Origin: Dyadobacter koreensis
Lineage (GTDB): Bacteria; Bacteroidota; Bacteroidia; Cytophagales; Spirosomataceae
Length of the DNA: 64,000 bases
Direction of reading: 5' to 3'
Assembly (NCBI RefSeq): GCF_900108855.1
Contig: NZ_FNXY01000010.1
Coordinates: 190,704 to 254,703, forward strand
This document shows, piece by piece, positions 33,324 through 40,927 of the stretch. Positions within the stretch are counted from its first letter, which is position 1, and the number at the start of each line of letters is the position of its first letter. The position numbers and the translations under genes are program-made. The notes under the pieces are model-generated. The model was not told the origin of the DNA. It did no database searches and saw only the letters and a list, made by a program, of their open reading frames with translations.

Positions 33324-33944
33324 ATGAAGAACATTATAATTTTACTAGTTTTGTCCGTTATTTCGATCGGACAGGGAATGGCTCAGAAATTCGGTTATAC
33401 CGATATGGAGTATATTACCAGTAAAATGCCCGAATATCAGCAGGCACAAACGGAAATGAAGAAATTTTCCGAAAAGTGGGCAAAGGAAATTCAGGACAAG
33501 TTTGCGGAAGTCAGTAGAATGCAGCGTGCCTATATGGCAGAGGAAGTTTTGCTGACGGATGATCTTAAAAGAAAGCGCCAGGCAGAAATAAAGGAAAAGG
33601 AACTGGAAGCAAGAGAATACAACAGCAAGATATTTGGTATGGAAGGTTTACTTTTCCAAAAGAAGAAGGAGCTGATGAAACCGGTAATGGAGAAAGTGCA
33701 AAGGGCAGTTTCTAAAATTTGTATGCAGAAAAGGCTTGACTTCATGTTTGACAAATCGAGTGATGTCGGCATGATTTATTCAAATCCCAAACATGACTAT
33801 TCTGACTACATTATGGAGGAATTGGGAATTGATGCCCAACCTGCCAAAGGTATTGCGAAAGAAAAGACAGTGAAAGATGAATCCACGGTAGCACCAAAAG
33901 AGAGCTCCCCTAAACAAAAAAGTACAACCAATAAACTTAAATAG
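33324..33944 (+). CDS. OmpH/Skp-family periplasmic chaperone (first copy)
   Basis: The 206-residue product has a signal peptide (MKNIIILLVLSVISIGQGMA), an N-terminal strand KFGYTDMEYITSKMPEY, long helical arms (about 45-125, rich in Glu/Lys) and a return segment KRLDFMFDKSSDVGMIYSNP typical of OmpH/Skp. A Lys/Ser/Thr-rich tail ends it. Skp trimers hold unfolded outer-membrane proteins for BamA, encoded just upstream. Confidence 0.92.
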   Translation: MKNIIILLVLSVISIGQGMAQKFGYTDMEYITSKMPEYQQAQTEMKKFSEKWAKEIQDKFAEVSRMQRAYMAEEVLLTDDLKRKRQAEIKEKELEAREYNSKIFGMEGLLFQKKKELMKPVMEKVQRAVSKICMQKRLDFMFDKSSDVGMIYSNPKHDYSDYIMEELGIDAQPAKGIAKEKTVKDESTVAPKESSPKQKSTTNKLK

Positions 33945-33954
33945 TAACAAAACA

Positions 33955-34614
33955 ATGAAACAAAAATTGATAGTGTTTATGGTCGCAATGGCCATGCTTA
34001 GTACTCCTCTTTTGGCACAAACTACTCCTGCTGCAAGCGGTCTTACTAAAATTGGATATACCAATGTAGACTACGTGATCAGCAAGTTGCCTGAAAGCAA
34101 AGTAATGCAAAACCAGATTGAAGTTACAAAAGCACAGCTTGACAAAGCGATTGGCGAAACTTATAAAGAAGCTCAGGAAAAATACGAGGCTTATCAGAAA
34201 AACGGCGCTCAGATGACTGACGTGATCCGTGCGGATAAAGAAAAAGAGTTGCAAAACCTTCAGACTCGTATTCAGGAAATGCAAACAAATGCTCAGCAGT
34301 CTTTGCAAACTAAACAACAGCAGTTGCTTGAACCAATCCTGACGAAGGTTAACAACGCAATTCAGGATGTTGGAAAAGAAAACGGGTTTCTTTATATCCT
34401 GAACATGGATGCAGGACAAGGAACGACGCCAATCATTTTGTTCGCCGCTTCTGAAGAAAACAATGCAACGAATCTGATCTTAAGAAAATTAGGAGTTGAT
34501 CCTGACAAGGTAGAAGCTGCTGCTCCTGCTGCTAAACCAGCAACAACTACGGCAGCGCCTGCCGCTACCAAACCAGCTGCAACAACGCCTGCAACTACTC
34601 CTAAGAAGAAATAA
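33955..34614 (+). CDS. OmpH/Skp-family periplasmic chaperone (second copy)
   Basis: The 219-residue product has a signal peptide ending at LLAQ (~22), KIGYTNVDYVISKLPESKVMQ, helical arms (about 55-130) and the return segment NGFLYILNMDAGQGTTPIIL. It keeps the OmpH layout but is clearly diverged from the copy 10 bases upstream. The last ~35 residues are an Ala/Pro/Thr-rich low-complexity tail ending in lysines. Confidence 0.92.
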   Translation: MKQKLIVFMVAMAMLSTPLLAQTTPAASGLTKIGYTNVDYVISKLPESKVMQNQIEVTKAQLDKAIGETYKEAQEKYEAYQKNGAQMTDVIRADKEKELQNLQTRIQEMQTNAQQSLQTKQQQLLEPILTKVNNAIQDVGKENGFLYILNMDAGQGTTPIILFAASEENNATNLILRKLGVDPDKVEAAAPAAKPATTTAAPAATKPAATTPATTPKKK

Positions 34615-34651
34615 GAAGAAGTAGTTTTTTAATTTTAGAATTGTTTTATAC

Positions 34652-34696
34652 TACCGGGGAATAGTCTTTTATGGACTGTTCCCCGGTATTTGTTTT
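34652..34696 (+). terminator. terminator of the uppS-bamA-ompH operon
   Basis: A 15-bp stem with one wobble pair (34652-34666 and 34674-34688, core TACCGGGGAA/TTCCCCGGTA), loop about 7 bases, is followed by TTTGTTTT. It starts 38 bases after the second ompH gene. Confidence 0.9.
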
Positions 34697-34916
34697 GGGA
34701 GGTTTTATTTTCATAAATTCATTTTCTACTGAGATACAAATACTTTCACAAGTGGTTGTATTTAAAAAATGCAAAAAGGAGACAATGTAGTGGCGCCAAA
34801 AAATACGCTTTTAAAAAAACAGAAGTATTCAGAACGTTAAGCATACAGGATTTGTTAATTTTGCGTTATGGAATCTACATCCCTAAGCTCATAAAATAAA
34901 TTATATTTCTGCAATT
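34697..34916 (+). promoter_or_regulatory. intergenic region with a -7 promoter element for the Ig-like gene
   Basis: The whole gap between genes is 302 bases; its first part is the operon terminator. The rest holds no gene I can support. TAATTTTG at 34856-34863 is an exact TAnnTTTG match followed by CG, 54 bases before the ATG at 34917, and is the likely promoter. A short inverted repeat ATACAA/TTGTAT (34734-34739 and 34756-34761) is also present and may be chance. Confidence 0.5.
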
Positions 34917-36533
34917 ATGGTTTTTAAAAATATCTTTTACTTTCTCATACTCACGTTAACTGCGTTTTTTTCATATCCGGTTGTGGCACAGGATAATGCA
35001 CAAAATAGCGGAGGCGGATCATCATTTCAGCTGATTTTTCCGAGAGAGGCTGACTGGAACACTTTGGAGGAAGGCAAAGAGATCAACTTTCATTTACAGG
35101 TAAGAGGGGGGAAAAGTGATTCTGTTCGTTACAGTATTTCGAGCGGATATAGAAAAGATATGAAGTTTGACTCTTTGGGTCATTTTGTCTGGACGCCGAC
35201 TTATGAAATGGCCGACCGTATTAATACTGTGAAATTATGGCCTATCGTTTTCGAAGCTACAAATCAGGCTGGTGAAACGGTTTCCCAGCAGGTTGCCTTC
35301 AAAATTATGCACGTCAACCGTGCCCCCGAGGTCGATGAACTGAAACCTTTTTATGTTCAGTATAAAACCCAGAACACCTATCAGATTGATATGAATTCAG
35401 TGCGTGATCTCGATGGAGATCCTGTTGTTTTTATCCCTGTTTTGGATGGTATGCCGGAAGGTATGAAAATGACGGCTGCTGGTGAAATTATTTGGGATCC
35501 ATCTACAACCCAATTTAACTTGTTGAAAAAAGGCCCAAGATATATTGAATTCTATGTGGAAGACCAACCGTCGAAAACACGGACAAAAGGGCGGCTGAAG
35601 CTGGAAGTTACCCAAATGGATCTTGAACCTGATTTTAAAATTGTACCGCAAAGTCAGTTAGTACGCAGTAAAGAGAATAACAGGATCAATTTAAAATTTA
35701 CTTTGTCGGATCCAAATGGTGATGATGATATTGCTGAATTTGGCTTTGTTTCTGAAAATAAAAATGTTCCATCTTCGGCTTTGGTAAAAAATGCGCCGAC
35801 AAGTTATGAATTCATTTGGGAGCCGGGTTATGATTTTGTAAAAGACCCTTTTGATTCACTGGCATTCAATATCACGTTTTACGTGTTGGACAAAGCGCAA
35901 AACAAGAAGGAAAGAACATTAAGGTTTTTGATTGAGAATACGGTGAACGAAGCCGAGCGTGATGCGTATGTTTACGGTCTCTACCGCGGCGGATTGATAA
36001 ATGCTTGGAGTTTGCTTGAACAGATGAAAGAGAAGGAGGGTGAGCTTAAAAAGGCATATGGAAGAGCTAAGAAAGGCAAGAGGAGTCGTTCGTTAATAAA
36101 TGCGTCTTTGGGAGCTACCACGGGTTTGGCACCTGTAATTGCCAAAACAAATCAGGATACGAGAGGTTATATCACAACGTTGGGAGGAACTACTGTGGCC
36201 ACTTTGGGAACGCTTGAAGCTACCGAGGTTATTGGTAAATCAACCAATGGTTTGCTGGACCGCTTTAACTATGTAATGCAGAAGAAAAACGAGTTGCAGA
36301 ATAAGGGAGATGTTTTTGCCCGTGAATATGCTCAGAAATCAGCCAGGCGTTCTCCGGATTTTGTTCGTAAACTGGATGAATTTAAAGCGCTGATGAACCT
36401 GAGTGGGTTAGTAGCTCTTGAACTGGATGCGAATTGGGAAAACAAGAAGGCAGCTGGTTATGATGAAAAGAAAATCGATGCTGCAATTAAAAAGACTTTC
36501 AAAGATTTCATGCCTCTGGAAAAAGATGAATAA
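34917..36533 (+). CDS. exported protein with cadherin/Ig-like repeats and helical C terminus
   Basis: I do not recognise a named family. The 538-residue product has a signal peptide (cut near VVAQ, residue 24). About 30-345 is a tandem of three beta-sandwich modules with cadherin-like linkers (HVNRAPEVDELKPFYVQYK, DLDGDPVVF, SDPNGDDDIAEFGF). A different, mostly helical and basic region follows (about 345-538: MKEKEGELKKAYGRAKKGKR, then NKGDVFAREYAQKSARRSPD). The first part suggests surface or periplasmic binding. Position between the bam operon and lspA may hint at envelope function, but this is inference. Confidence 0.7.
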   Translation: MVFKNIFYFLILTLTAFFSYPVVAQDNAQNSGGGSSFQLIFPREADWNTLEEGKEINFHLQVRGGKSDSVRYSISSGYRKDMKFDSLGHFVWTPTYEMADRINTVKLWPIVFEATNQAGETVSQQVAFKIMHVNRAPEVDELKPFYVQYKTQNTYQIDMNSVRDLDGDPVVFIPVLDGMPEGMKMTAAGEIIWDPSTTQFNLLKKGPRYIEFYVEDQPSKTRTKGRLKLEVTQMDLEPDFKIVPQSQLVRSKENNRINLKFTLSDPNGDDDIAEFGFVSENKNVPSSALVKNAPTSYEFIWEPGYDFVKDPFDSLAFNITFYVLDKAQNKKERTLRFLIENTVNEAERDAYVYGLYRGGLINAWSLLEQMKEKEGELKKAYGRAKKGKRSRSLINASLGATTGLAPVIAKTNQDTRGYITTLGGTTVATLGTLEATEVIGKSTNGLLDRFNYVMQKKNELQNKGDVFAREYAQKSARRSPDFVRKLDEFKALMNLSGLVALELDANWENKKAAGYDEKKIDAAIKKTFKDFMPLEKDE

Positions 36534-36561
36534 TCTTGGAGGCGGGATAAATAACATGCGT

Positions 36562-36601
36562 AAAACAAAAACGAGAGCTTAAAGGCTCTCGTTTTTGTTT
36601 T
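36562..36601. terminator. bidirectional terminator overlapping the 3' end of lspA
   Basis: A perfect 17-bp inverted repeat (36562-36578 and 36585-36601, arm AAAACAAAAACGAGAGC, loop TTAAAG) ends transcripts from both sides. On the minus strand one arm encodes the last residues of LspA (NKNESL) and the stop codon lies in the loop. Confidence 0.92.
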
Positions 36602-37403
36602 CTTCTTTTCGTAAATCGATTTCCCTGGGAGGATCGCTTTCCTGCGGATCAATGTTCTTGGGAATATCGGAATTTGCAAAGTTAGTAGTCATATCCAACT
36701 CGTTTTTTGAAGATTCTTCCGTAGGAATGGTGGGTTCAGTGTCAAGAGGTAAATGTGGTTCGGGCGTAACCTCCAGGTTTTCTGAATCATTTTTCGTGGT
36801 TGCCGGATGAACTTCTTCGTCCAGATTATAAAAATGCCCCTGGAAAATCAGAATACTACAGACACCCAGAAAAATACATGAATCAGCAATATTAAAGATA
36901 GGAGTAGAATAATATTGTCCACCCCAGAGAGGAACCCATTCAGGAATAAATCCTTCCCAGAAATCCACAAAAATCATATCGATAACCTGCCCGTGAAACC
37001 ACGGAGTTGGTGATCCGTATGGAGCATTGTCAAGAAATACACCATAAAACGTGCTATCGATTACGTTTCCCACGGCACCGGCAAGAATCATAGACAACGC
37101 CCATAATAACCCTTTGGATGCACCGCTGCGAGCCAAATGAACCAGGTACCACCCAATCGCACACATAGCAAGTAAACGGAACAGTGTAAGGAATAATTTA
37201 CCGTATTCATGACCAAGCTGCATGCCAAAAGCCATGCCGGGATTCAGTACGTAATGCAGTTTAAGCCAGTTTCCGACCAGCAAGATCTGTCCTGAAAAAC
37301 CTGGTTCCATATACTTATAGACCAGAATTTTTGACAATTGATCCACTGCAATTAATAACACACTGAACAGTAAATACCGACTAGGGTTTTTTGGTTGATT
37401 CAT
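36579..37403 (-). CDS. lspA: lipoprotein signal peptidase with C-terminal extension
   Basis: LspA cleaves the signal peptide of prolipoproteins after lipidation. The 274-residue product has four hydrophobic segments and both catalytic aspartates, Asp116 (GNVIDSTFYG) and Asp174 (FNIADSCIF), plus the NPGMAFG motif. The usual length is 160-180. The excess comes from a longer loop between the catalytic motifs and a ~80-residue hydrophilic, Glu/Pro/Asp-rich tail (about 195-274). The family core is complete. The window encodes many lipoprotein clients. Confidence 0.94.
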   Translation of the reverse strand: MNQPKNPSRYLLFSVLLIAVDQLSKILVYKYMEPGFSGQILLVGNWLKLHYVLNPGMAFGMQLGHEYGKLFLTLFRLLAMCAIGWYLVHLARSGASKGLLWALSMILAGAVGNVIDSTFYGVFLDNAPYGSPTPWFHGQVIDMIFVDFWEGFIPEWVPLWGGQYYSTPIFNIADSCIFLGVCSILIFQGHFYNLDEEVHPATTKNDSENLEVTPEPHLPLDTEPTIPTEESSKNELDMTTNFANSDIPKNIDPQESDPPREIDLRKEENKNESL

Positions 37404-37454
37404 TCCAGAATTATTACAATTAATATCGATGTGATTGCAAAAATAGCAAGTTCC

Positions 37455-38657
37455 TTATAAAGAACTCAATCCTCGTCTTTGCATTTCACTTTTTACCAGA
37501 AGGTATTCTCTGCTGCTTTGGCCGGCAATCGAAGTGTTTTCCTCTGCGCGACGGATCAAATACGGCATTACAGCATCAATAGGGCCATAAGGCACATACT
37601 TCGCAACATTATAGCCGACTTTCGCAAGGTTATAAGAAATATTATCACTCATCCCTAAAAGCTGAGCAAACCAGATGCGGTTATCATCATTTTTAAGGCC
37701 CAGTTTTTTCATTTTACAGGTGCAGTACTGTGAGCTGTACTCATTATGAGTACCAAGGCAGATCGATATATGCTCAACATTTTCAAGACAGAAATCGATG
37801 GAGGCGTTATAATCTTTGTCCGTTGCTTCTTTTGAAGTGTGGATCGGGTTGAAATATTCTTGCTCACGTGCGCGGATACGTTCCTTTTCCATGTAGGCAC
37901 CCCTTACAAGTTTACCGCCCAGTACGTAGCCTTTTTGTCTTGCAGTCAGATAAGCACTTTTCAGCGCGGCCAGCGTTTCGTGTCTGTAAAATTGATATGT
38001 ATTATAAACGATGGCTCTTTCTTTATTATATTTTTCCATCATTTCGTAAGCAAGGTCGTCAATGATACCTTGCACCCAGCTTTCCTCTGCATCAACGAAA
38101 ATACGTACATTCAATTTATGCGACAATGAACACAGCTTTTCAAGTCGTTCCTTCACACGTGCAAAAGCAGCTGTTTCAGATTCGGATAATTCATTCTTAT
38201 GCTGTACTTTTTCCAAAAGCTCCGTAGAAGCAATTCCGGTAACCTTAAAAACTGAAAAAGGGATGTCTTTTGATTCAGATGCTTTTTGAATAGTACGTAA
38301 AATTTCATCTGCCGTTGCGTCAAAACTTTTTTCATCGTCTTCTCCTTCAACCGAGTAGTCAAGGATTGTCCCAACGCCTGAATTGGCCAATGTTGAAATG
38401 GTATGCTGGCAGTCACTAATCGTCTCACCGCCACAGAATTGTTCAAAAATAGTGACCCGGATAAGATTTTTTATAGGTAAGTGAAGCTTTAGAGCGATCT
38501 TTATAAAAAAAGTGCCTAAATTTACCACTCGAGCCTGATTCATTAAGCTAAATAACCAGTAGGTTTTCCTGAGTTGAGAATCTGATTTTGAAGCAAATGC
38601 TATTGAAGTGTCTTCAAAAAATACAGGTATTTGATCTTTTTGTGAAGCGTAAGCCAT
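37455..38657 (-). CDS. proline dehydrogenase
   Basis: This flavoenzyme oxidises proline to pyrroline-5-carboxylate. The 400-residue product has the PRODH barrel: FKVTGIAS, VRIFVDAEESWVQ, YNTYQFYRHETLA, GGKLVRGAYMEKER, the NPIHTSKEATDKDYN loop, and the C-terminal flavin/proline-binding segment IRRAEENTSIAGQSSREYLL. It is a stand-alone monofunctional enzyme rather than a PutA fusion; no P5C dehydrogenase is in the window. It is divergent from the DAHP synthase gene. Confidence 0.94.
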   Translation of the reverse strand: MAYASQKDQIPVFFEDTSIAFASKSDSQLRKTYWLFSLMNQARVVNLGTFFIKIALKLHLPIKNLIRVTIFEQFCGGETISDCQHTISTLANSGVGTILDYSVEGEDDEKSFDATADEILRTIQKASESKDIPFSVFKVTGIASTELLEKVQHKNELSESETAAFARVKERLEKLCSLSHKLNVRIFVDAEESWVQGIIDDLAYEMMEKYNKERAIVYNTYQFYRHETLAALKSAYLTARQKGYVLGGKLVRGAYMEKERIRAREQEYFNPIHTSKEATDKDYNASIDFCLENVEHISICLGTHNEYSSQYCTCKMKKLGLKNDDNRIWFAQLLGMSDNISYNLAKVGYNVAKYVPYGPIDAVMPYLIRRAEENTSIAGQSSREYLLVKSEMQRRGLSSL

Positions 38658-38713
38658 TTTTTAAGTTTATCGTAAGTGGGTTTCCGCATGGTTCGTAAGT
38701 AAACCGAATTGGA

Positions 38714-38721
38714 CAAAAGTA
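38714..38721 (-). promoter_or_regulatory. -7 promoter element for proline dehydrogenase
   Basis: On the minus strand the octamer reads TACTTTTG, an exact TAnnTTTG match, 56 bases upstream of the ATG. It is the mirror image of the + strand element at 38741-38748. Confidence 0.45.
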
Positions 38722-38740
38722 GTACAAATATTGTGCCGCT

Positions 38741-38748
38741 TACTTTTG
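38741..38748 (+). promoter_or_regulatory. -7 promoter element for DAHP synthase-chorismate mutase
   Basis: TACTTTTG is an exact TAnnTTTG match, 95 bases upstream of the ATG at 38844. With the minus-strand copy 19 bases away it forms a divergent promoter pair. Confidence 0.45.
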
Positions 38749-38843
38749 GAGCATCAAATGTACGGCAATCCGTTAAATACGCATAATACCGAGTCGAAAT
38801 ATTATAGTTATCTTATTGTTTTATTAAGGACAAGTTTTTGAAT

Positions 38844-39938
38844 ATGAATGCTTCTCTAGATATCCTTCCGCTTAGCAGTTGGATCAATACCGAAGGAAAA
38901 CCTTTGGTAATCGCCGGACCTTGCAGTGCAGAGACCGAGGAACAAATGTTGGAAACCGCAAGCCAGATCAAAAAAGAAGGATTTGCACACGTACTTCGTG
39001 CGGGAATTTGGAAGCCAAGAACTCGTCCTGGAAGTTTTGAAGGGATGGGCGAAGCAGCATTGCCATGGTTGCAAGCTGCAAAAAAAGAGACTGGATTACC
39101 TGTTGCTATTGAAGTGGCAAATCCTCAGCATATCGAATTGGCATTAAAATATGGTGTAGATATTCTTTGGGTTGGTGCCCGTACTACGGTAAACCCATTC
39201 AATGTTCAGGAATTGGCCGAGGCGCTTAGAGGCGTTGATGTTCCGGTTCTTGTTAAAAACCCTGTTAACCCTGATCTTCAGCTTTGGGTTGGTGCCTTGG
39301 AGCGTTTAAACCAGGCGGGTGTTAAAAAACTAGGTGCTATTCACCGTGGTTTCTCTAACGCGCAGGAAACAAAATATCGTAATTCTCCAATGTGGAATAT
39401 TGCGATCGAATTGAAAACGATATTCCCTGAACTTCCTGTGATCGGTGACCCTAGTCACATGGCTGGAAAACGTTCATTGTTGTTTGAAATCGCACAACGT
39501 GCACTTGACCTTAACTATGACGGTTTGATCATCGAATCTCACCGTGATCCGGATAAGGCATGGTCGGATGCTTCTCAACAATTGACTCCTCCTGCTTTGG
39601 CGGAAATGTTGCATGAGCTTCACGTTCGTAAGGAATCTTATCCAACAGACTACCAGTCTCAACTGGAAGTTGTTCGTGGAAAAATTGACAACCTTGACCG
39701 GGAATTGCTTGAGAATCTTGCAAACCGTATGTCATTGGTTGAGAAACTTGCTGAGTACAAACGCGACAATAACGTTGCTGCCTACCAGGTTGATCGTTTC
39801 CGTGAAGTATTGGATACACGTGCGGCATGGGGAAAAAGCTTGAATCTTTACCCGGCCCTTGTTGACGAGCTTTTCAAACTTGTTCACATGGAGTCTATCC
39901 GTAAACAAACTGAAGTTATGAACCAGATCAACGCATAA
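38844..39938 (+). CDS. bifunctional DAHP synthase/chorismate mutase
   Basis: The enzyme joins the first shikimate step (PEP plus erythrose 4-phosphate to DAHP) to chorismate-to-prephenate conversion. The 364-residue product has an N-terminal class I-beta DAHP synthase barrel (about 10-265; VIAGPCSAETEEQM, GIWKPRTRPGSFEG, GAIHRGFSN, PVIGDPSHMAGKR, IIESHRDPDKAWSDA). A C-terminal AroQ-type chorismate mutase helical domain follows (about 270-360; VVRGKIDNLDRELLENLANRM). The mutase domain probably makes the synthase sensitive to prephenate. ATG 38844 is preferred over an in-frame TTG two codons upstream. Confidence 0.95.
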   Translation: MNASLDILPLSSWINTEGKPLVIAGPCSAETEEQMLETASQIKKEGFAHVLRAGIWKPRTRPGSFEGMGEAALPWLQAAKKETGLPVAIEVANPQHIELALKYGVDILWVGARTTVNPFNVQELAEALRGVDVPVLVKNPVNPDLQLWVGALERLNQAGVKKLGAIHRGFSNAQETKYRNSPMWNIAIELKTIFPELPVIGDPSHMAGKRSLLFEIAQRALDLNYDGLIIESHRDPDKAWSDASQQLTPPALAEMLHELHVRKESYPTDYQSQLEVVRGKIDNLDRELLENLANRMSLVEKLAEYKRDNNVAAYQVDRFREVLDTRAAWGKSLNLYPALVDELFKLVHMESIRKQTEVMNQINA

Positions 39939-39963
39939 TTGTTGGTCAGGATTTTGAGATAAT

Positions 39964-40000
39964 AAAACGGGGCACTTTCTCAGGAAGGTACCCCGTTTTT
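39964..40000. terminator. bidirectional terminator after the DAHP synthase gene
   Basis: The stem AAAACGGGG/CCCCGTTTT (39964-39972 and 39991-39999) with an 18-base internal loop is followed by T on + and by TTTTATTAT on -. It sits between two convergent genes. Confidence 0.85.
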
Positions 40001-40072
40001 GCTAATAGATTCATCAAAAAGCTCTTACTCTGATGAATCATTTTTCTGACCTGAAATGTGTCATTCAAATGA

Positions 40073-40705
40073 TCAAATATTCTTCGCTGCCAAAATTCGA
40101 TTAATTTCTCTTCCCCATATCTTATATGCCTCGGCATTCAAATGTGTCTTATCAACTGCAAATTCAGCTTTGAGACCAGTAGAGTCAGCCAGGTATGGGT
40201 TCAAATTTATATAGCTGATTTTGTGTTGCTGACAATACTCGATAAGGAAATTGTTTAATCTAATTACTTCCGCTTTGCTGACAGGATCATTTTGTTCAAA
40301 TAATGTCAATGTTACAATTGGCGTTATCCTGTTTTTCAAAAGTGTTTCTAAAATAACCTGATAATTCTGTTGGATTTTTTCTTGTGCTACACCAACAGTA
40401 ATATCATTGATGCCTGCTTCGACGAAGCAAATTTCCGGATGTCTGTCAACAACATTTGCCTGAATAAGTCCCAGAAAATGGTACGTACATAATCCTGGAA
40501 AACCGCTGTTGAGTACGTCCGTCCGGCCTAAAAGCTCAACCCATTTTCCCTGTGCAGTTAAAGAATTGCCAAACATGACAATTTTCGAATCACCCTTCAT
40601 GGCCACGAATTTTTGAATCCACTTATCCCGAAAAATATAAGCAACGGTTAAGAGAAAGATGATGTTGAATAAAAATGAAATAAAAAGTAGTTGTTTGATT
40701 TTCAT
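40073..40705 (-). CDS. SGNH/GDSL-family hydrolase, membrane-anchored
   Basis: The 210-residue product has an uncleaved-looking N-terminal hydrophobic anchor (about 5-26), then an SGNH hydrolase domain. Block I is FGNSLT with nucleophile Ser48 (Asn replaces the Asp of GDSL), block III is EAGINDIT (the GxND motif), and block V is DKTHLN with the catalytic Asp/His. The active site looks intact. Likely an esterase or acyl-esterase acting outside the inner membrane; substrate unknown. Confidence 0.88.
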   Translation of the reverse strand: MKIKQLLFISFLFNIIFLLTVAYIFRDKWIQKFVAMKGDSKIVMFGNSLTAQGKWVELLGRTDVLNSGFPGLCTYHFLGLIQANVVDRHPEICFVEAGINDITVGVAQEKIQQNYQVILETLLKNRITPIVTLTLFEQNDPVSKAEVIRLNNFLIEYCQQHKISYINLNPYLADSTGLKAEFAVDKTHLNAEAYKIWGREINRILAAKNI

Positions 40706-40927
40706 TCCTCGCTATTATTTGTCTGGTTAGACTGAAAGCTTTCGCTCAATATAACTTCCAACTTATCCAACGGTCACCTCTGTACCGAAAGTTGAAATTA
40801 ACGATCTGTAATTCCAAAGATCAATTTTATAGCCCAGATAATAACGATATATTTATAATAACATAAGTTTTAAGTAAACTTGCGGCTTATTTGCAACATT
40901 GTTACATTTTATTAACATCAATATTTT

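Noticed and set aside
33937..34419. Antisense open frame of 160 codons over the second ompH gene
   Set aside because: The overlapping + strand gene has a signal peptide and family motifs; the antisense translation is low-complexity Phe/Leu/Cys.
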